Of a DNA stretch of 64,000 nucleotides, positions 57,601 through 64,000 are shown in pieces. The notes beneath the pieces are model-generated. The model had not been told where the DNA came from and made no database searches. It saw nothing but the letters and a program-made list of their open reading frames with translations. The DNA is taken from positions 167,501 to 231,500 of the forward strand of contig MBPM02000029.1 of assembly GCA_001695595.3 (NCBI GenBank), in the 5' to 3' direction. Positions within the stretch are counted from its first letter, which is position 1, and each line of letters starts with the position of its first letter. The position numbers and the translations under genes are program-made. This DNA is from Plasmopara viticola. Taxonomy: Eukaryota; Oomycota; Peronosporomycetes; Peronosporales; Peronosporaceae.

Positions 57601-58095
57601 AACGTACCCTGATCACATTGTGGGTTTGCAAAAGACAAAGTTTACGGGTATAAAAGCTTTTAACGAGTTGAACACCACTGGAGTACGGCCTCACGGCTTA
57701 CTCAAGCTTCTGGTTGCAAAAAATATGACCAACTTCACGGGGTACGATGGAGTGGGGCTGATACTCACACCCTCGTGTCCCATACGCAACCTTCATGACG
57801 TATGAAACAGGCATGTCTCCCCCATGAAAATATTGCCCCGATACTTGCGAGAGCGAGGCACTTCGGACTCTGTCGTAAACTGTGGTCTACGCTCCGGTCC
57901 AGCCTAGCCAGCGATCAGACTTCTTTGCAGCCCTCCCCCACACCTTCGAAGAGCACTCTCAGTACAGGGTACTTGGTGATCTGGATACAGCCCTCTCAAG
58001 TCAATTCGACCAAGCGAGACTAGCTGATCGCAACCGAGTCCAAGGCGGGAAGCCTTGCTGGACTGGATGACCACCTTGAACTTGGTCGATGCCTG
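57560..58095 (+). pseudogene. ORF2 remnant: APE part (5S-type LINE, unit B)
   Basis: GLQKTKFTGIKAFNELNTTG (for VDLQETEFTGIKSFKRAKHR), NFTGYDGVGLILTPSCPIRN, VYAPVQPSQRSDFFAALPHT and VLGDLDTAL (GDLN changed to GDLD) are in order but in several frames. The catalytic Glu of QET is replaced by Lys (QKT). Confidence 0.78.
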
Positions 58096-58565
58096 GCGAC
58101 CTCCAAAGTAGTCCTTAATTGAATCGGTGGCCAGGGCATGTTGTAACGCATTCACTCAAAGATGGAGATCTTTCAGCGTCAGTTGGCGCTCGTTTAAAAG
58201 ATCTCCCTGAGGAAGATCGATCCTTTCGCTTGTGCTCATCAAGAGGACAACCAGGGTTGTACAAATTTCTGCTGGGGCTCCGGAAAGAATCTGCAAGCTC
58301 ACAAAGCGAGTCGTGCAAGTATTCTTGTGCTTCATAGAGCTAGATGACCCAGGTTAAAATTTTCAAGGGGCCCTAGAAGGAGGCTTGTAACAGGAAGTAC
58401 CAAGTCGAAATGAAAATCCTGCATGGTCTCCTGTTTCTGCTAAGCCCCGGAAGTCACGATGTACGTCTTGAGTAGCCGAGTGAAAAAGTCTGGAGCTGAC
58501 TTAGACGTAGTCAATTCGGGAGCTGCTGTTGGAGCTAGTAATTTTTTGAACTTCCGGATGCTGAC
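58096..58565 (-). pseudogene. Inverted internal segment of ORF2 (5S-type LINE, unit B)
   Basis: Within the plus-strand element, this roughly 470-bp piece is reversed. The minus strand encodes LCELADSFRSPSRNLYNPGC, matching LRDLADSIRSPNSGSYNPGC of the unit A 5S LINE, and reads back toward the APE end (gctgctgttggagcta at about 58505). Left of it the plus strand ends MDAWRPP; right of it resumes QLAAAKAKLKEKLDEQAHYA. Confidence 0.78.
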
Positions 58566-59990
58566 AGCTTGCGGCCGCCAAAGCCAAGCTCAAGGAAAAA
58601 CTGGATGAACAGGCACACTATGCGTCCAAGCAAAAGTTTGCCTCGGACCTCAAGCACACTGATCATTGCTCCAAGTGCTTCTTTCGGCCACCCAAGTCCT
58701 CTACAAGTCGCCCATTTCTGTGGATTCAGCCGAAGAACTCGAGCCAACTCGCAAGGACTCTTCTTCGTATTGGTCAGGTGTCTACTTCTCCTCGTCCAAG
58801 TAGTTCGGGCACGTTAAGCCCGATTGGAACAGCATCATGCTTTCCCAAATCCTACGCATATTAAAGCCAGACTGACGCCGAAAGACCAGGCTTACTTGGA
58901 CAGCCCCTTTACGGCAAACGAGTTTTGCTGGGCGCTATCACGCACTTCGACTGAGAAAATGGCTGGGCTTGACGACCTTCCACTTGAGTATTACAAGACC
59001 AACCCTTCCTTTGATGCCGCGTACTGGAGGTAGTCTACGCGGCCCAGCTTCACCTAGGTCGTATGACAAAATTCCAGCGGCGTGTCCAGGTCGCGTTGTT
59101 ATACAAGAAGGGCTACCGCAAGATTCCTAGCAGCTACCGACCGACCACGCTCCTAATTGTGGATGCTAAATTGGGACCCAAGATTCTTACCCATCGTCTT
59201 GGCTCGATGCTCAACAGCCTACTGCACTCAGACCAATACGGGTTAGCTCCACGACGGGATTTCCGTCACGTGCATCTAAGGTTTCAGGCTTTATCTCAGC
59301 TGTTCGGCAAGGATGGGTCACCAGTCGGTGCGCTTCACTCGACTTTGCCAAGGCCTTCGATAGTGTCGTTTGGAAAGCACTTGACATGGTCTTGAGGCCC
59401 TTTGGGTTTGGCGACACGTTCAGACGCTGGATCCGGGTCCTTTTCCCAGGAACCCTGGTATTACTCATGTTCAACGGTCGAACATTAAGTCCGTTCGATC
59501 TTGGCGCGGGGGTTCGACAGGGAGACCCCTTCTCTCCAGCACTTCTTGGGCTTTTTATTAAACCTTTGTTGAACCTGCCAAGGGTGAAACAAAAGGATTA
59601 CGGTTTACGTAGTGGGAAGACAACGCACTCGGTGATCAATTTTGCCGATGATTGGACTGAACTCTTTCCCGACCTCAAGCACACCAAGTTTTTAGTCAGC
59701 CAAGTGGAAGACTTCTGTGCGGCTTCAATGATGCGGCTCAACAAGGACAAAACAGTGATTCTTCCCTTTCACCCTGGTGAGATGAGAACAAGCCATAACG
59801 CCAGTTCTTATCCGAGCTGAAGTGATTGTGATTAGAAACACGTGGCGCGCTAAGCTAATAGGAATACTTCACGGCCCAGATCTCGGCGATGCTGACCGAC
59901 TCCAGCACTTACTCACAAAAACGGAAACCAAGTGCTTTCAATGGCTTTACCGGGCATGCACGCTGCGTGGCCAAGTAGTGATTTTTTAGT
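58566..59990 (+). pseudogene. ORF2 remnant: linker and reverse transcriptase (5S-type LINE, unit B)
   Basis: HYASKQKFASDLKHTDHCSK in one frame, then SPFTANEFCWALSRTSTEKM, GLDDLPLEYYKTN, MTKFQRRVQVALLYKKGYRK, KLGPKILTHRLGSMLNSLL, GAGVRQGDPFSPALLGLFIK and FADDWTEL. The catalytic pair of Asp is kept, but the following Cys is Trp in this lineage. Frames change at least five times. Confidence 0.8.
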
Positions 59991-61075
59991 AAATTATTCC
60001 ACCAACACTGTGGTATTCGGCTACGAGCTTGGCGCAGGGGTTCGACAGGGAGACCCCCTCTCTCCAGCACATCTTGGGCTATTTATTAAACCTTTGTTGA
60101 ACCTGCTAACGTAGTGGGAAGACAACGCACTCGGTGATCAATTTTGCCGATGATTGGACTGGACTCCTTTCCGACCTCAAGCACACCAAGTTTTTAGTCA
60201 GCCAAGTGGAAGACTTCTGTGCGGCTTCAAGGATGTGGCTCAACAAGGACAAAACAGTGATACTTCCCTACAACGCTTGGTCAGATAAGATTGAGCCATA
60301 ACGCCGGTCCTTATCCGAGCTGGGAGTGATTGTGATACGAAACACATGGCGCGCTAAGCTAATAGGAATACTTTACGGCCCAACTCTCAGCGATGCTGAC
60401 CAACTCCAGCACTTACTCACAAAAATGGAAACCAAGTGCTTTCTAAGGCTTCACCGGGCATGCACGCTGCGTGGCCAAGTAGTGTTACTTCAGCAAACTA
60501 TTCTGCCAACACTGTGGTATTCGGCTAGCGTCTGCCACAATTAAGTCCGTTCGAACTTGGCGCAGGGGTTCGACAGGGAGACCCCCTCTCTCCGGCACAT
60601 CTTGGGCTTTTTATTAAACCTTTGTTGAACCTGCTAAGGGTGAAACGAAAGGATTACGGTTTACGTAGTGGGAAGACAACGCACTCGGTGATCAATTTTG
60701 CCGATGATTGGACTGGACTTCTTTCCGACCTCAAGCACACCAAGTTTTTAGTCAGCCAAGTGGAAGACTTCTGTGCGGCTTCAAAGATGTGGCTCAACAA
60801 GGACAAAACAGTGATACTTCCCTACAACGCTTGGTCAGATGAGAACGAGCCATAACGCCGGTCCTTATCCGATCTGGGAGTGATTGTGATTCTTGCTAAG
60901 CTAATAGGAATACTTTACGGCCCAACTCTCAGCGATGCTGACCAACACCAGCACTTACTCACAAAAATGGAAACCAAGTGCTTTCTATGGATTCACCGGG
61001 CATGCACGCTGCGTGGCCAAGTAGTGATACTTCAACAAATTATTCTGCCAACACTGTTGTATTCGGCTAGCGTCT
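59486..61075 (+). repeat. Three tandem copies of the RT catalytic core (about 528-bp period)
   Basis: The block starting gcttggcgc(a/g)ggggttcgac occurs at about 59501, 60029 and 60556. Each copy runs from GAGVRQGDP through FADDW to LRGQVV.LQ and the stretch ccaacactgtggtattcggc, and then restarts. Copies 2 and 3 are nearly identical, copy 1 slightly diverged. Copy 2 lacks the KRKDYGLR piece. Confidence 0.87.
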
Positions 61076-61106
61076 GCCACATTTTCTCAACTGGATTTCA
61101 AACCAG

Positions 61107-61160
61107 CTTATGGTGGACCACAATATTAGATGTGGTCCACCGTATTCTGTGTGGTCCACA
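61107..61160. repeat. Short palindromic repeat cluster (tgtggtccac)
   Basis: ggtggaccaca, eight bases, then tgtggtccacc form a perfect 11-bp inverted repeat (61110-61141); another tgtggtccac follows near 61150. It marks the exact place where similarity to the LINE is lost. It could be the terminal repeat of a DNA transposon, but no second terminus was found. Confidence 0.55.
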
Positions 61161-62199
61161 TTTTATCGACTCACGGGAATTATCGGCCAATTTTGATATT
61201 ATTTCATTAGGTCTTTAAAAACTGCAGGGTACTAAGTTTGCCATGTCTTGGTTTTGCCGGAAATTATTTAAATGGGTGATCAGTCTGTAGAGCTCTCATT
61301 TTCGAGCTGCAAAGAACTCCATAAGAAAAAAAGTGGGTACAGTCGGGGTTCTAACCTGGCTCGCTGAACTGACGTGTTTTTATTTATAAAATGGCCGTCG
61401 CACTCGAGGTGAGTTTCAAGCTGGTAGAGGCAACGGAGTGTGTGCGATCTGATTCCTTTAAAGCTGATCCGGCTTTGCTCCTCCTCGTTAAGGATAGCTC
61501 GGATCGTCGCGAAGGTTGACTTAATGTTGGCGCAGGCTCTGTGCTTGTAGAGAGATCCCTGCCGACGGAGGACTGGGAGTGTGCTAGGTCTGATTCCGTT
61601 GTAGCAGCCACGGCTCGGTCCTTTCAAAGTGTGGGCAATTTGATAACTTGCGCAGAATTGGCTGGGGTTAAAGGTGCGTTTGAGGGAGGGTCCCTACGCT
61701 TGAAAGAGGGCCCCTGCCGTTGGGGGTATAGAGTGTGTGCGATCTGATTCCATAAATGCTGTTTAGGCTCCGTCCTCTCAACAAAAAGGTGACACTTTAC
61801 TCTTAAGCAAATTATCTGTTAATGTCTCTTTCCCGTCACTGCAAAGCCGGCTGAAGAAGCGGCGGGGGAGGCCGATGGAAAAAGCAATCTTGAAGCACAA
61901 TTAGCGTCTACTCACTGGCGGCGGAGACGAGTCTGAGATTGAGGAAAGAGAGGGGTGCACAGTGGTGGCAAGGTGCGTACCGAGCATCTTCTTTCGGAAA
62001 ATTTGCACTCGGCATAGCATCGGAGTCCAGTAACTGTTCTTCAAATCAAGCAAGTAGCCGGGAAAGAAAAATAACCGATTTCCCATCCTGTAGCGGCTGC
62101 GCGCATATCGCACGGTAAGTTGCGTGATCTGTCAAAAGCTGTTGCTGACGTTGAAGCGAGATCTTGAACAATTGGCGAAAGTACGCAGTCTGTGCTAGA
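61161..62199. other. Unassigned sequence with short internal repeats
   Basis: No gene or rDNA recognised. A motif tgtgcgatctgattcc recurs at about 61440 and 61738 with a diverged copy near 61575 (gtgctaggtctgattccg), so a unit of about 140-160 bp is repeated two to three times between 61400 and 61760. Open frames on both strands across it are not conserved. Confidence 0.45.
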
Positions 62200-63560
62200 A
62201 TAGTGGTCGGCACATCTTCTTGCAACGCAAAAGCCAGTGCATCCCTGGCGACAATTCGGCAACCATGTTGTCAAGCTCCGCACCAAAACTTGTTACCTTA
62301 AGAGCAGCCGTCGTGCCCGATTTAACGCACAGATTGCCAGCAATGGAACCAACGGCGCACCACTTGTAAGGCCAAAATTCCGTCCCCGTCGTAAAATTCA
62401 GGTCAATATTATGAGAAGGGCCGTGTCCATCCGTAAGCAATACTTCTAGTTATTCTGATGAATCGGCGACAAAACTGTCATCGCCGATGGATCCTTAGTG
62501 TCCAGAATAAAATCACATGAGACAAGCGTGCCTGGCTCAATGTACTTTTTCTCCGCAAGATTTAACGACCCGTACTTTGAGTGCTGTACCACCTTTCATT
62601 CTGGTGCATCAGCAGGTGCGATTCCAGGAATAAATAGCTGGTCTTTCGATTTTGCTGACGTGATCACGTGCTTTATCGGGGGATGGGGTTTCGGCGACAG
62701 ATCCTGTCGATCTATCCGGTTGAGTAGGGACAAGCGCAGGGCCAGTTGTGGATAGTGATGTCGTTGAAACAGCTGTTTTCGCCAAAAAAAAACGGCGCAT
62801 CTATCTTGCATTCGCTCTTTATACCGGTATCCGAAACATCGGGTGGCTCGCGTGCAGCTGGACGCAGCGATGGAGGGCGCGCACAATTATGCTTATGAAA
62901 GCGGTGCTAGGCGAAGCATGGTTTGTAATCCGGATCGAAGAAAAAATCTCGAACAGGCTCACGGTTGGGTTCGAATAACCGGGAGGGGCAAGACACAGCG
63001 TTAATGTATACCGTGCGTGCTCGCCACTTGACCATGCCGTGATCGTGCATAGCCGTGAAGAGGACGGATCTGGCGTTATGTCCCACAAACCAGCTGTAAA
63101 TGGCACGATACGGCCAAACGGAAGTCAACAAAGTATAGCTTGTCGAATGGCGAATACCTCCGGATGGTAATCCAGGTGTGCACCTTGAGGGTCACGCCGC
63201 AGACACAGCCTAGACGAGGGTACTTGTGCCAAAATTCCGGCTAATAATCCGCCTTTAGACATACACAGAACACGTCTATGTTCCGCTCAGCAGTCAGTCG
63301 CGCAGCTGGGAACCACGTACGCGTGCAGTGCTTCACATCGACTGGCGATCGAAGTGGTGCTAGAGCTTTCTAACAACGCTCTTCATCCGAAGCGTCCGGA
63401 TCGTTTAAACGAGCGATGCTTTTTTCGAAGGCGTTGTCATCCGGCACCGAGCGATTAGGCACAGGGGCCTTCTTGGTGGCCGAGAACTGCGAGGTTGTCC
63501 TGGCGTCCGGTGCGCCGATGGTTGCGCCGAAGCAGAGCTAGGAACGGAGACCATTCTAGT
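62200..63560 (-). pseudogene. ORF1 remnant of a 28S-type element
   Basis: Read on the minus strand from about 63560, in shifting frames: FDKLYFVDFRLA (near 63150), AIYSWFVGHNARSVLFTAMH, MVKWRARTVYINAVSCPSRL and FEPNREPVRDFFFDPDYKPC (63131-62907), then after a gap KVVQHSKYGSLNLAEKKYIE and VSCDFILDTKDPS (about 62600-62470). These match GRTVYFSSVDCPAGLFESNG, KLVQHSRYGIINREGG and following blocks of the ORF1 at 30105-31781. Several stops and shifts are present. Confidence 0.75.
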
Positions 63561-63589
63561 AGTAGGGTTGAGACCGCGCTATGAACGGG

Positions 63590-63775
63590 ATGAATAATCC
63601 TTCACTCACATGTGTGAACAACCTCTCTCGACCATCAGTTGGTTGCGTTTCAAATTAAACAAAGAAGAGTCACTACAGTCCAACGAACACTTCATCCAAG
63701 TAGCAGACTCCGGAGCACGCTTCTGGTCGGACTCTAGATCTTCGGTATCTAACGAGCGTCTAAGGTGAAGCACTA
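63590..63775 (+). pseudogene. APE endonuclease fragment of a 28S-type element
   Basis: Plus-strand sequence matching 32175-32330 of the 28S element: equivalents of LSEHQLVAFQETKFN, TSEHFIHVADSGAR and FWSD are recognisable (ccatcagttggttgcgtttc, gtagcagactccggagcacg). It is in the opposite orientation to the ORF1 remnant next to it, so the copy is rearranged. Confidence 0.65.
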
Positions 63776-64000
63776 AATGGGACTTGAAACTGGGCTTGAA
63801 GCTGGAACGCTGCAAGCGTACCTAAGAACTGGGCGGTCAGGGCTGGTAAACTCGAGCTGAATTGACGCTACTGAAGATAGACCAGGTATGCAAGCAGAAA
63901 AGAGCTGTAAATTGCGTCCGGGCGAAGACTTGGATGCTGACCGCGGGCTTGGAGGATAGACTCTTTGTCGTGGACGCCTCTGTCTCAGGACTGGTACGAC
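63776..64000. other. Unassigned window end
   Basis: GC-richer than the rDNA spacer. No family recognised in 225 bp. Confidence 0.3.

Larger units (their letters stand above)
56461..61110 (+). mobile_element. Degenerate relative of the 5S LINE, rearranged, in the unit B spacer
   Basis: Plus-strand copy related to 17771-24306. It starts inside the 5' UTR (cagaaggtatcgactggttt), passes through ORF1 and ORF2 remnants, contains an inverted internal segment and a triplicated RT core, and is lost after STGFQTSLW at about 61110. It is opposite in orientation to the 5S LINE of unit A. No 5S target sequence is seen at its 5' border. Confidence 0.85.

Noticed and set aside
61335..61365. B-box-like ggttctaacc, possible tRNA
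   Set aside because: No A box at the right distance and no cloverleaf.

Overview
The window is eukaryotic ribosomal DNA from an oomycete, almost certainly a downy mildew (Peronosporaceae). The ITS1 start and the 5.8S gene match the Peronosporales pattern. ITS2 is far longer than usual because of internal repeats, a trait established for Bremia, Plasmopara, Paraperonospora and relatives. I cannot name the species. All rRNA genes lie on the minus strand. Two consecutive, heavily invaded rDNA units are present. Unit A runs from the 5' part of 28S (1-1022) through ITS2, 5.8S, ITS1 and an interrupted 18S (3320-12053), preceded by an intergenic spacer (12.05-28.75 kb) that carries an interrupted 5S gene. 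Unit B is an interrupted 28S (28.75-40.61 kb), a short ITS2, 5.8S, ITS1, an interrupted 18S (42.13-50.62 kb) and about 5.8 kb of spacer, after which the array breaks down into retroelement debris (56.46-64.0 kb). One unit period is about 39.6 kb.

The main finding is that each rRNA gene type is broken at a fixed point by a related non-LTR retrotransposon. (1) The 18S site in the 530-loop region holds a self-nested array of insertions in both units, with cagacttgccctcca repeated at every junction (four copies in A, four in B). (2) The 28S site holds one 8.2 kb element in a 15-bp duplication, about 340 nt downstream of the still-empty R2/R1 region. (3) The 5S gene holds a tRNA-headed SINE followed by a 6.5 kb LINE, again flanked by target duplications. 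The three LINE lineages share an APE endonuclease, RT and zinc-ribbon ORF2, an RRM-like ORF1, and a common 5' terminal motif around YAATTTGCC. The 18S and 28S elements are antisense to the rRNA; the 5S elements are sense. All ORF1/ORF2 copies seen here carry frameshifts or stops.

A subset of the 18S elements carries a third gene downstream of the RT. It encodes a 485-residue protein with a chromo/Tudor-like segment and a cysteine-protease-like Cys/His/Asp arrangement. It is intact at 43598-45055 and frameshifted in two 5'-truncated copies. Its 3' UTR has a run of small AAAGC/GCTTT hairpins.

Unit B looks like a pseudogene unit even without its insertions: 29 bp at the 18S 3' end/ITS1 junction are deleted, 18S and 5.8S carry other changes, and its ITS2 is shorter. 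The intergenic spacer contains about 160/320-bp repeats upstream of 18S, a conserved unique block, the 5S locus, a large inverted repeat and a roughly 311-bp tandem array next to the 28S 3' end. No ordinary host protein-coding gene was found.
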